NCBI GenBank assembly: GCA_038503035.1
Contig: JAVSML010001162.1
Span: 310,001 to 374,000, forward strand
Length of the DNA: 64,000 bases
From: Crocodylus rhombifer
Taxonomy: Eukaryota > Chordata > Crocodylia > Crocodylidae
Reading direction: 5' to 3'
Positions 36,595 to 46,616 of the stretch are shown in pieces. The notes under the pieces were generated by a model. The model saw nothing but the letters and a program-made list of their open reading frames with translations, was not told the DNA's origin and did no database searches. Both the position numbers and the translations under genes were made by a program. Each line of letters starts with the position of its first letter. Within the stretch, counting starts at the first letter, position 1.

Positions 36595-36980
36595 CAAAAT
36601 TGCTGAACAAGAGGTCATCCACAGTCTGGATTGTATTAACTGTGTTCACAACAGGGCTGGTGAGTTGTTATCTCATTACCTGGACTAAATGTTAACAGCT
36701 GGGTCCCTTCCAGGTATCAACTGCTTCATTCCTCTCAACTATAGTGTAAGAGTGGCCAAGATAGACCAAAAAATATGCAAGAGGCTAGGATTTCTTAGGG
36801 TAATATCTTCTTTAAACCAACCATGTAGTTAGTATAAAGTTAGACAAGTTTGAATTGCAAGACATTCTTCATTGATTCTCTTATTACAGGAATCCAGGCA
36901 CAGCCTACAATCAAAGACCTGATGAAGAATGTCTTGCATTTGAAAGCTTGTTTAACTTTATCCCAACTACACAGCAGAAG
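36595..36980 (+). mobile_element. Penelope-like 3' end with inverted terminal piece
   Basis: The segment from gaacaagaggtcatccacag to tatctcattacc repeats that at 37930-38015, downstream of the GIY-YIG region. It ends with two arms, 36824-36872 and 36922-36972, that are inverted copies of each other over about 46 bp (core caagacattcttcat and atgaagaatgtcttg). Inverted terminal pieces are known for Penelope-like elements. Confidence 0.65.
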
Positions 36981-37365
36981 TAAAACATATCACCCTAAAA
37001 AACCCTTGCCTCTATTATTCATCTAATCAACCTGATTTGCTGTCTTAGCAGCATTCACCCACCATCTTTCTACATGAAGTCTTTACTTTCTGCCAGCCCA
37101 TTTCTTAACCCTGGACAAAGTAGCTTGTTGCCTACCAAGGCTCCTGCCTCTGAACCAGCTGGCCTCTAAGGTGCCAACTGCCCAATTATTTACATGACTC
37201 AACTCCTCTAAACCAACATTAACGCTTACTTTCAAGGCACTCTGACTAGATATTAAGAGCCAATTGCTACTCATGGTATTGCTTCTTGCTCAGATCACTG
37301 GAAAAGATCTATTGCAAATTTATCACCACCCCTAAGACCTACCCCTGAAGGCTTTCCAAAGACAG

Positions 37366-38200
37366 AGGTAATTAGCAGTGTCTGAACTCATTCAGAAGGC
37401 AGGGTAGATCTGCACTTTTATAGACCAACTAAATAAGATCTATATAGCGAGTACAAGCTTTTATGAACCCAAGTTCACTTCATCAGATGCTATGAAGGAT
37501 GCACTGAAAGTAAAGTATAAGAAGAACCTGCCTTCACTCACAGTTTCCCAACCTCAAAGAGCATCTTTCAAACAACAGACTAGCAAATTCTCATCCACAT
37601 CAAAGCACCAGGCCTTCCAATGGATTTGGATCCATGCCTCCTGTGATCCCACATCAATACAGACTAGATCATCACTGGACCTAATACCAAGGAGTACAGC
37701 ATTCAAGGTTCATTTACCTGTAACTCTACTAATGTCATATACGCCAACACCTGCTTGCAATGCCCTTCTGTTGTCTACATCGGACAGACCAGGTGATCTC
37801 TACATGTGAGGATCAAAAGACACCGATCAGACATCAGCCACAGGAAGACACAAAAACATGGGGAAGAATGCTCAGTCTCCCTGCCTGGTCCATAGCTGAC
37901 CTTGGGATTGCTGTCCCCATGCAGGAGAATGAACAAGAAATCACCCACAAACTGGACTGTGTTCATATGATTTAAACAAGGACTGCGGATCCGTATCTCA
38001 TTACGTGGGTTACCTTTTGTGACCCTGCCCTACCCTTTGTTCCTGTTTACAGCTCCTTTGCTCTTCTCTTGTAGCACTGCCCTCCTCTGCCATCTCTCTC
38101 TCTCCCTTCACCCTTGCCTTTTGTTCTTACATTTCTTTTCCTTATACTCTTTCTTCACAATCTTTCATAGTATCTGGTAGAGTGAACCTGGTTTCACAAA
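37366..38200 (+). mobile_element. Penelope-like element, GIY-YIG endonuclease remnant
   Basis: Frame from 37707 reads GSFTCNSTNVIYANTCLQCP then SVVYIGQTR, a stop, and SLHVRIKRHRSDISHRKTQK. The pair VIYANTCLQCP and VVYIGQT is the GIY-YIG core expected in Penelope-like retroelements, with the following R-x-H-x-SDI block. The upstream part holds the terminal-type sequence aagcttttatgaacccaagt then cacttcatcagatgc, common at these element ends. Stops make it inactive. Confidence 0.75.
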
Positions 38201-38205
38201 AGCTT

Positions 38206-38216
38206 GAGAGAGAGAG

Positions 38217-38259
<43 letters not shown>
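38206..38259. repeat. Compound microsatellite (GA)n(TA)n(CA)n
   Basis: GA run 38206-38216, TA run to 38236, CA run to 38259, directly at the 3' end of the Penelope-like element. Probably grew from its simple-sequence tail. Confidence 0.9.
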
Positions 38260-38464
38260 GATGTATACATATCCCCTTGTCAGAGTCAGACGCTACATTT
38301 GGGCTCACGATCGGTACGGACTGCCTTCCTCTGTAGCAGGGACTGGTCCTCTTCCTGGAATCTCTCGAGCATACATTGACAACATTTCACAGAAGCAGGA
38401 CATTGGCTGCCCTTATCTGTGGCAGGCTAGGGTGTCAGGTCTGTATTGTGCCAGGGTTGATGGT

Positions 38465-38582
38465 AGCCTTAAGTAGAGTTTAGATTATGAATTTGTAAAG
38501 GATGCCTGGGATAGGGAAGATCTTGCCTCAAGCAGGGGTTTGACTAGATGACCTCTTCCAACCCTACTTCTCTAAGAGTCGA
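38465..38582 (+). mobile_element. CR1 3' end fragment
   Basis: aagatcttgcctcaagcagg followed by ggtttgactagatgacctct and tccaaccctac is a CR1 3' terminus, here about 115 bp long. Confidence 0.7.
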
Positions 38583-38667
38583 TAATATATATAGATACAG
38601 ATATATCTATACAGAGATATAGGCAAATCAATCTGTAGACAAATCAAGACATCAATATTTCTAAGTA

Positions 38668-39217
38668 CCATATTTCATGGTGTGCAGGTTAACAAAGTGT
38701 AAGTCACCCCATTTTTCTGATCTAAAAAAGTAAGAATTTCATAGATGCAGTGTATAAGTCGACCTAAGTTTTTAGATCAGAAACATGGGGTTGACTTACA
38801 CTGTGGGCCAGGTACCCAGGGGTAGACATGCATTGCTGGGCCAGGCTCGGTGTGGCTGAGACAGAGCTGCTCGCAGGGGATGGGGCTGCCCCACACAAGT
38901 GTCAAGTCCAGCCCCATCCCCTGCAAACGTGCTATAGAAACGCTGCTTGGCCAGGCACTCAGCCCAACCCTGTCCCCTGCCAGTCAGCTGAGCACTGAGC
39001 CTGGTAAGGCCTGTAGGCTGCACTCGGGCTGGGCCCAGACCCCATGGCCTCCAGCAACAGGGGCACTATCGGTAGGTAAAGATCAGGTCAGGCCCGGGCT
39101 AAGGTTTGTCCGGGGCTGAGTGGGGGTCAGAAGTATGAATGACGTGTATAAGTCGAGGCTGAGTTTTAATAGCTAAAACTTGGGCTTCAAAACTCGACTC
39201 ACGGTGGAAAAGGACAT
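38668..39217. mobile_element. Unclassified repeat with 34-bp inverted repeat and aagtcga motifs
   Basis: Contains arms 38695-38728 and 38769-38802 that are inverted copies (reverse complement differs at about two sites), repeated gtataagtcga motifs at 38751 and 39147, and GC-rich filler between. Outer ends accatatttcatggtgtgca and, reversed, gtccttttccaccgtgagtc are weakly similar. A DNA-element origin is likely. It ends just before the CpG island. Confidence 0.55.
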
Positions 39218-39563
39218 GCACATCTCACACATGTGACTACATCCACACCCCTATGTAGGGGTCTGCAGGCCTAGGTCGCGAGCGGAGCGAGGCAGACCGG
39301 TGCAAGCCTCCATTCCCCGGCGAAGGGGCACCTCTGCGCCGCTTCTTTCCGCAGGGAACGGAGAACCCGCTCTATGGCCGGCGCAGCCAGACCGGAGCAG
39401 GTACAAGCGGGCCCAACGCAGCACCACAGCCAAGCCGCCACAACGGAGGAGACCCCACCCAACCCCGACCCGACCGCCCGCGCTCCACGCACCATTCGAA
39501 TTCTCCCGCGGAGGCCGTTAACAGTCCGCCCCAACCGCACGCATGCGCGTCAACGGGCGCCGC

Positions 39564-39573
39564 TCTCGCGAGA
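39564..39573. promoter_or_regulatory. TCTCGCGAGA element (BANP/ZBTB33 type)
   Basis: A perfect ten-base palindrome known as a methylation-sensitive activator site of CpG-island promoters. It lies 60 bp from the NRF1 site. Confidence 0.75.
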
Positions 39574-39633
39574 CTCGTGAGCGAGGCAGACGCCGTTGCT
39601 CCCCCGTTGAGCCGTAGCTGGTGCCCCGCCGGC

Positions 39634-39645
39634 TGCGCATGCGCA
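39634..39645. promoter_or_regulatory. NRF1 palindromic site
   Basis: TGCGCATGCGCA is a perfect match to the NRF1 consensus palindrome and sits in the CpG island. NRF1 sites are typical of constitutive and cell-cycle promoters. Confidence 0.75.
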
Positions 39646-39789
39646 CGCGTTTATGTTAGCTGTCTTGCACGCCCCCAATGCGTGAACACGCGTGGGGCAG
39701 GGGAAGACCGAGCCCGTGGCCCGCCCCCCCATACATGCCCACTGGTGCTGGCTGAGGTACAGGCTGGGGCCCGTGGGCAGAACCACGCC

Positions 39790-40058
39790 CGAAACAGTGA
39801 GGAGGGACGTCACATTCATCCCTGCAGCCCCCTGCTCCAGTACCCTGTCCTGCCAACTTCCTCGGGGCCAGCTTCTCCAGGCAGCCTGCTCCAGTGCTCA
39901 GCCGTCCTGGCAGGAAGATCCTAAACTTCTGCCTACATTTCAACTGAGGCAGTGTGAGGCCCTGTCCCTAGAGGAAAGCCCACCTCCACCTTTTCCACAC
40001 CCACCCTTCAGGGAGTTGGAAGACTGTTATCAAATCCCCCCTCAGGCTTCACTTCTCC
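39790..40058 (-). mobile_element. Old CR1 fragment, antisense
   Basis: ggaagactgttatcaaatcc followed by cccctcaggcttcacttctc is the antisense of a CR1 3' region, with further diverged CR1-like sequence to its left. It abuts the sense CR1 that starts near 40060. Confidence 0.55.
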
Positions 40059-40059
40059 A

Positions 40060-42444
40060 TCTCATTGTGGGACCCCTGGCACAGCTTTACAACCACTCAT
40101 GGTGCTCTGGTGTGGTGCTGGAGGACTGGAAAAGGGCCAATGTGGTTCCCATCTTCAAATAAGGGAGGAAGGAGGACCGGAAGAACTATAGGCCAGTTAG
40201 TCTTACCTCGATCCTGGGTAAGCTTTTTGAGAGAATTATTCTAGCACATGACCACAAGGGGCCAGCAGGGGAGATTATGCTTAAGGGCAACCAACACAGG
40301 TTCATTAGAAGCAGGTCCTGTCAGACCAACCTGGTGGTCTTCTACAACCAGGTCACCAAATCCTTAGATGCAGGGGTAGCAGTGGACATAGTCTTTCTGG
40401 ACTTTCGGAAGGCCTTCGACACTGTCTCTCACCCCGTTCTCATTAAGAAACTGGGGGACTGTGGTGTTGACACCTACACAGTCAAATGGGTCGCCAGAGA
40501 GTGGTGGTGGATGGGTCATTTTTGAGCTGGAGGGATGTGGGCAGTGGGGTCCCCCAGGGCTCGGTCCTCGGGCGCACACTGTTCTACATCTTCATCAGTG
40601 ACTTGGACAAGGGGGTAAAAAGCACCCTGTTCAAATTTACTGATGACCCTAAGATGTGGGGGGATGTGGGCATGCTAGAAGGAAGGAATAGGCTGCAATC
40701 GGACCTAGACAGGTTACAGGGGTGGATATATGAGAATAGGATGGGATTCAACACTGACAAGTGCAAGGTGGTGCACCTGAGGAGGAAGAACCAGCACCAT
40801 ACCTACAGGCTGGGGAACTCCCTTCTCGTCAGTGCAGAGGCAGAAAAGGATCTTGGAGTCATCATTGATGCCAAGATGAACATGGGCTGGCAGTGTGGGG
40901 AAGCTCTACCCTCTCTTTGTCAGGTGGATCCCATCTCTTTCCAGCAATCCTTCCTGGAACAACATAATTGTCAAAGAAGCCAAAGCCCTGCTGGCGACAT
41001 CACCAGCACAGCCAGGCATTGATCTGCAGGATGCTCCTGCTCCTGCCCAGGCCCTTTCCCTTGACCAGAAGGATCAGAGAATACCATCTGAGCCCCTGTT
41101 CCCTTTACCCCTGCACTAAGAGCCTTGTAGTCACTTTTGATCTGCTCATACTCTCCCCTGGCAGCATCATTGGTGCCCACATGGATAAGCAGCATGGGAT
41201 AGTTAGAGGGCCAGATGAGTCTTGGTAATCCCTCCTTGACATCTTGGATCTGGGCTTAAGGCAAGCAGCAGACTTCCTGAGACAACAGGTCAGGTCAGCA
41301 GATGGTTCCCTCCATCCCCCACAGATGGGAGTCTCCAACCACCACCACCTGTCACTTCTTGGTGGCAGTTGTCTCAATCCTTCCCACCTTGGGGAGGCCC
41401 AGCCAGTCCTCCTCCACCAGTGAAACATGCTCCTCCCTTTCTGATCCTAGGACTACATATCTGTTCTCCAGATGAACTGCTGTAGGTAGAAGGGAAGATT
41501 TCTCCTTGCTGCCAGAAGCCATAAGCTTCCAGCTTCCACGCTCCTTAGAGTCCATGTCTTCTCTCTTTAGTGCTGCCTCTAGCAGTTCTTCCTCCATTCC
41601 TGAAGGTCTCCTCCAGCATGAACTTGATGAACTCCTCATGGCAGAGGATGTATTGGAGCCTCACCACTTCCTCCTGTAGCTGTTTCCCATTTCCTGAGAG
41701 ATACCACCAGGAGGCACTCTTCCACCTGGCCATCATTGGAAGGAACCTGCAAGCCACAGTTCCCTCAGCACCAAACCTGGACCTGGTTGGAAGTGTTGAT
41801 GGTGAATGGTCCTGCCTGGACAGAAACCTCACAGGTCCCTGGCAGGACCACCTTGTCATGCATCCACAGATGCATCTCTAGCAGGTCCAAGGAGATGATA
41901 CTCCCCCTCTATGTGGCACTGGTCAGGCTGCAGGTGGAGTACTGTGTCCGGTTCTGAGCGTCACACTTCAGGAGGGATGTGGCTAGCATTGAGAGGGTCC
42001 AGAGGAGGGCCACTTGCATGATCAGGGGGCAACAGGGCAGGCCCTACACGGAGAGGCTACAGGACCTGAACCTATTCAGCCTCCACAAGAGAAGGCTGAG
42101 GGGGGATCTAGTGGCCTGTTACAAGCTAGTCAGAGGGAACCAGCAGGCATTAGGAGAGTCCCTGTTCCCTCGAGCACTATCAGGAGTGACTAGAAATAAC
42201 GGTCACAAGCTGGCAGAGGGTAAATTCAGATTAGACATTAGAAGACGCTACTTCACTGTCAGGGTGGCTAGGATCTGGAACTAACTTCCAAGCGAAGTGG
42301 TGCTGGCTTCTACCCTGGGGGTCTTTAAGACAAAGCTAGACAATCATCTTGCTGGGGTCGTTTGACCCCAGTACTCTTTTCTGCCATGGCAGGGGATCGG
42401 ACTTGATCTGCTCAGGTCCCTTCCAAAACTACTAACTATGAAAC
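40060..42444 (+). mobile_element. CR1 LINE ORF2 copy (subfamily 2), interrupted by antisense CR1
   Basis: RT sequence runs from the start of the RT (HSWCSGVVLEDWKRANVVPI), through [70 protein letters not shown] and [20 protein letters not shown] to QCGEA at about 40910. It resumes near 41850 at HPQMHL and the SKEMILPLYVALVRLQVEY region, then [20 protein letters not shown] and [18 protein letters not shown], and ends in a CR1 3' tail at about 42440. Stops and frameshifts (for example after FEK at 40158 and WWWMGHF at 40522) kill it. Confidence 0.9.
40911..41848 (-). mobile_element. CR1 ORF1 (esterase-like) fragment inserted antisense inside a CR1 ORF2
   Basis: The minus strand carries a decayed SGNH/GDSL-type hydrolase region as known from ORF1 of some CR1 elements: QVVVVGDSHLWGMEGTIC with the block I GDS, later EVCCLP, QDVKEGLPRLI and PMLLIHVGTNDAARGEYEQI with the block III G-x-ND, then IKSDYKALSAGVKGTGAQMV. 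Three in-frame stops interrupt it. N-terminal to this is a charged region (41352-41639). Both flanks are sense CR1 ORF2 of one copy, so this piece lies inside it in opposite orientation, replacing a few tens of bases. Confidence 0.85.
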
Positions 42445-42447
42445 TAT

Positions 42448-43648
42448 CTTCACAGACAGGCTCACTAACCTAGTGAGGGGGGCTTTAAATTAGGTTTTCT
42501 GTGGGATGGAGACCAAAGCCCTGAGGTAAATGGGGAAGCAGAGGAAGAGCAAGCAGGAAGGGGCAACAGGGAAATCAAGTCAATTGACTAGTTACCTTAG
42601 GTGCCTGTACACAAATACACGGAGCCTGGGAAACAAACAGGAAGAATTGGAAGTCCTTGTACAGTCATGGAACTATGACATAATTGGAATAACAGAGACT
42701 CGGTTGAAGCTTGCATGACTGGAGCACTGTCATAGATGGGAGTAAATTGTCAGGGGTGGCTGACTTGAAGGTATCCAGCCTGTCAAGGTGTTCCTTCACA
42801 AGATCAGCTTTGATGGAGGGTAAGGAATCTCCCTCACCTGGGCCACCCTGTCCTGCAGTGGGCAGGGGCATTCCATGGGACTGGTGAAAAATTGACGCAA
42901 AGTACCTATTAAGCAAGTTTGCTTTTTCCTGGGCATCAGTTGTCAGTTGTCCCAACTGGTTTAGCAGAGGTCCAATGTTGCCCTTGCTTTTCCTCCAGCT
43001 CCCCACATAGCTAATAGATAAGGCCTGTTGAGTCTCTGGGTTAGGGTCAGAGGGGAAAGCATCAAGAGTGATGTCATGATGAGGGTCTGCAGTAGACCAC
43101 CAGACCAGGAGGAAGTGGTGGATGAGGCTTTCTTCCCATAGCTAGCAGAAGCTTCCCAATCACCGGCCCTGGTTCTCATGTGGGACTTCAATCATTCTGA
43201 CATCTGCTGGGATGGCAATACAGCAGTGCACAGGCAATCCAGGAAGTTTTTGGACAGAGTTGGTGACAACTTCTCAGTGCAGGTGCTGAAGTGGCTAACT
43301 AGGGGCCATGCTTTTATTGACCTGCTACACAGAAACAGGGAAGGATTGGTGGGGAATGTAGTAGTGGGTGGCAGCTTGGGCAGTAGCGACCACAAGATGA
43401 TTGAGTTCAGGATCTGGAACAATGAACAGCAGCAGAGGAAGGACCCTTCAGAAAAGCAGGCTTCAATTTGCTAAGAGAATTCCTGAGAAGTCAGTCTGAG
43501 AGGGAGAAGAATCCAGAAGAGGTGGCTGTAGTTTCAAGAAGCCTTACTGAGAGTGCAGGAACAAACCATCCTGATGCACAGGAAGACTAGCAAGTATGGC
43601 AGAAGACCAGCTTGGCTCAGCAGGAAACTCTTCAGTAAATTAAAATCT
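42448..43648 (+). mobile_element. CR1 fragment: end of ORF1 and APE-type endonuclease (subfamily 3), with antisense patch
   Basis: Starts with an ORF1 C-terminus (LTNLVRGALN and a stop), then an ORF2 N-terminus: LYTNTRSLGNKQEELEVLVQ and YDIIGITETR, the first blocks of the apurinic-type endonuclease, then HDWSTVIDG. After an antisense patch (42742-43006) the endonuclease resumes with VRVRGESIKSDVMMRVCSRP, LVLMWDFNHSDICW and GSLGSSDHKMIEFRI, the latter holding the SDH catalytic block. It ends near LSRKLFSKLK, where the next CR1 begins. Stops are present. Confidence 0.85.
42742..43006 (-). mobile_element. Antisense CR1 ORF2 linker patch
   Basis: The minus strand reads WRKSKGNIGPLLNQLGQLTT, DAQEKANLLNRYFASIFHQS and ADLVKEHLDRLDTFKSATPD, the region between the endonuclease and RT of CR1. 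It sits in the middle of a sense endonuclease domain and replaces roughly 150 bp of it. Confidence 0.85.
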
Positions 43649-43937
43649 TCAGTACACTGCGGAGCTGGTGTCATTGGGAAGGCTTTGGCTTCCATGACCA
43701 CAGCCCGCTCTTTGGCAAGAGAGGCAGCAAGCTGCTGGGAAGAGATGGCCTCCACCTCTCCACCCTGAGGAGGAGCCTCTTCTGAGCCAGGCTGGCTGAG
43801 CTCCACTGGGCTTTAAACTAAGCCCGCTGGGGGATGGAGGGACTACTGCCACTGCTGGCCCGCTGAGCGACCCTTGCAAAGCCAGCAGACCAAGGCACTT
43901 AAGGGAGCCCACCCCTGCCCCAGCCCTGGCACAATCT

Positions 43938-45233
43938 GTGGGCAAGGCAAGAGCCCCCAAGGGGACACTTGCCTGCCTGTACACTAATGCCAGGAGCCTG
44001 GGCAACAAGCAGGAGGAGCTCATCCTCCTGCTCAGTGCGAAGAAATACGATGTCATTGGGATAACAGAGACCTGGTGGGACTCCACCCATGACTGGACCA
44101 TGGGTATAGAGGGCTATACCCTGTACAGGAGGGATCGTGTTGACAAAAGGGGCGGGGGTGTGGCTCTCTATGTGAAGGAAAGCTACATGTCCCTGCAAGC
44201 TGATGTTGGCGACTGGCATGGACAGCTAGAGATGCTGTGGGTAAAAATTCGTAGGGAATATGGCACAGGGGACACAACGGTGGGAGTCTACTACAGACCT
44301 CCCACTCAAAGTCCTGAGCTTGACCAGGAGTTCGCCCAGGAACTGACTGAGGCCGCTTGCTCCAGGACCTTGGTTGTCATGGGTGACTTCAATTACCCAG
44401 ACATCTCGTGGGAAGATCACTCAGCAAAATCCGAGCGGTCGCAAAGCTTTCTCTCATGCGTGGATGACCTCTACCTGACTCAGGAAGTCTATGGGCCAAC
44501 GAGAGGCAAAGCGCTGCTCGACCTGGTACTGGCTACGGGGGACGACCTAATCGGCGACCTAGTGATCGATGGGAAGCTGGGTGACAGCGACCGCGAGCTG
44601 ATCACCTTCACCATCCGCCGTAAAGCTGGCAAGTCAGTCAGCAACACAGAAGTCCTTGACTTCAGAAAAGCCGACTTTGACAAGCTCAAGAGGCTTGTCG
44701 GTCAGGCCCTTAGGGACCATGACCCCAGGGAGATTGGAGTTCAAGAAGAGTGGTTGCTTCTCAAGGAAGCGATCCTCAATGCACAAGCTAAATCTATTCC
44801 AGCACAGAGGAAAGGCAGCAAGAAGGCACAGCAGCCCTCCTGGCTCTCCAGGGACCTAGCGGACCTCCTACGGCTAAAAAGGAAAGCCTACAAAGCATGG
44901 AGGACGGGATTCACCTCCAAGGAGGATTATTCTGCACTGGTCCGGTCCCACAGGGAGCAAACCAGGAAAGCCAAGGCTGCAACTGAACTCCAACTAGCTT
45001 CAAGCATCAAGGACAACAAAAAGTCCTTTTTCAGATATGTGGAGAGCCGGAGAAAAAGCAAGGGCAACGTTGGACCCCTGCTAAACCAGATGGGGCAACT
45101 GACAACTGACGCCCAGGAAAAAGCCAACCTATTAAATAGGACTTTGCGTCAGACTTTCATCAGTCCCATGGGACGCCCATGCCTGCTACGGGAGAGGGAG
45201 ATCTGGGTGATGGGGATCCCCTGCCCTCCATAA
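43938..45233 (+). pseudogene. CR1 ORF2 N-terminal part (endonuclease), frameshifted
   Basis: 431 codons open from an ATG chosen because it precedes the conserved YTNARSLGNKQ block by about 15 residues. In an intact element it would nick target DNA for target-primed reverse transcription. The catalytic blocks ETWW, MGDFN and SD are present, so the endonuclease domain itself looks undamaged. The last 30 or so residues (after NLLNR) are out-of-frame readthrough. Confidence 0.85.
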
Positions 45234-45591
45234 ATGCTGACCTCGTGAAGGAACACCTTGAGAAGCTGGATACCTTCAAGTCAGCTGGCCCTAACAATCT
45301 GCACCCCAGGGTACTCAAGGAGCTGGCAAGCGTCATAGCCCAGCCCCTGGCACGGATCTTTGAAAACTCCTGGCACTCTGGTGTAGTGCCCGAAGACTGG
45401 AAGAAGGCCAGTGTGGTGCCGATCTTCAAGAAAGGGAGGAGAGTGGATCCGGCTAACTACAGGCCCATTAGCCTGACTTCTATCCTGGGGAAGATCTTAG
45501 AAAAGTTTATTAAGGAGGCCATCCTTGATGGACTGGCCCAGGCTAACGTCCTAGGGATAGCCAGCATGGGTTTGTTGCAGGTAGGTCTTGT

Positions 45592-46500
45592 TTGACCAAT
45601 CTCATTTCCTTCTATGACCAGGTGACCTATCACCTGGACGAGGGAGAAGAGATTGATGTCATATATCTTGACTTCAAAAAAGCTTTTGATCTGGTATCCC
45701 ATGATCACCTCTTGGCCATACTGGCCAGTTGTGGCCTTGGCTCCACCACGATCCTCTGGCTGGGAAATTGGCTCCGTGGTTGGACCCAGAGGGTTGTAAT
45801 TGATGGCAGTCACTCATCGTGGTGCCCTGTGACCAGTGGGGTCCCTCAAGGCTCTGTCCTGGGACCCATCCTGTTCAACATCTTCATTAATGATGTGGAC
45901 ATTGGAGTTAGGAGTGGACTGGCCAAGTTCGCCAATGACACCAAACTTTGGGGCAAAGCATCCATGCCAGAAGATAGGTGGGTGATCCAGGCTGACCTGG
46001 ACAAGCTCAGCAAATGGGCAGACAAGAACCTCATGGTTAACACCGAAAAATGCAAGGTTCTCCACCTTGGGAGGAAAAACCTGCAGCATCCTTATAGGCT
46101 CGGCAGTGCTACATTGGATAGCACTACAGAAGAAAGAGACTTGGGGGTCATCATTGACCACAAGATGAACATAAGCCTGCAATGCGATGCTGCGGCTAGT
46201 AAAGCGACCAACACGCTGGCTTGCATCCATAGATGCTTCTCGAGCAAATCCCGGGACGTCATTCTCCCCTTGTACTCGGCCTTGGTGAGGCCGCAGCTGG
46301 AGTACTGCGTCCAGTTTTGGGCTCCACAATTCAAAAAGGATGTGGACAAGCTTGAGAGAGTCCAGAGGAGAGCCATGCGCATGATCAGAGGTCAGGAAAA
46401 CAGATCTTACGATGATAGGCTGAGAGACATGGGACTCTTTAGCCTGGAAAAGCGCAGGCTCAGGGGTGATCTGATGGCCACCTATAAGTATCAGGGGTGA
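45592..46500 (+). pseudogene. CR1 ORF2 RT part, separated by frameshifts
   Basis: 302 codons open, covering RT palm and thumb. FANDTK replaces the expected FADDTK, so even a repaired frame would lack a catalytic aspartate. The frame ends early at YKYQG because of a 2-bp deletion relative to the copy at 8580. The frame from 45179 to 45595 holds the preceding RT fingers region (LKELASVIAQPLARIFENSW, DWKKASVVPIFKKG, NYRPISLTSILGKILEKFI). Confidence 0.85.
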
Positions 46501-46616
46501 CCACCAGGATCTGGGGGAACGTTTGTTCACCAGAGCGCCCCAAGGGATGACGAGGTCGAACGGTCACAAACTTCTGCAATACCGTTTCAGGCTGGACATA
46601 AGGAAGAATTTCTTTA

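Larger units (their letters stand above)
39255..39690. promoter_or_regulatory. CpG island, probable NCAPG2 promoter and untranslated first exon
   Basis: Dense CG dinucleotides appear abruptly between flanking repeats. The region contains a perfect 12-base NRF1 palindrome TGCGCATGCGCA (39634-39645), a second NRF1-like CGCATGCGCG (about 39540), the palindrome TCTCGCGAGA (39564-39573) known as a BANP/ZBTB33 site of CpG-island promoters, and an E2F-like TCTCCCGC (39502-39509). It lies about 8.3 kb upstream of the NCAPG2 start-codon exon, the only confirmed gene here. I could not pick the first-exon donor on the minus strand. Candidate plus-strand donors (for example CAG|gtacaa near 39400) leave divergent transcription possible. 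Confidence 0.8.
43650..46616 (+). mobile_element. CR1 LINE, longest copy: ORF1 end, endonuclease, RT (subfamily 1)
   Basis: An ORF1 C-terminal remnant (LLGRDGLHLSTLRRSLF, WALN) is followed by ORF2 from 43938. The first frame (431 aa, to 45233) holds the whole APE-type endonuclease: YTNARSLGNKQEE, VIGITETWWDSTHDW, GGGVALYVKESY, VGVYYRPP, VVMGDFNYPDISWED and GDSDRELITF (catalytic SD-x). It continues through the linker to LLTTDAQEKANLLNR. The reading moves frame near 45135-45180, again near 45555-45595, and a 2-bp loss near 46487 breaks YKFI. RT blocks include [40 protein letters not shown] and FANDTK, where a catalytic Asp of FADD is Asn. The 3' tail is missing; another CR1 is joined at 46617. 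Confidence 0.93.
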
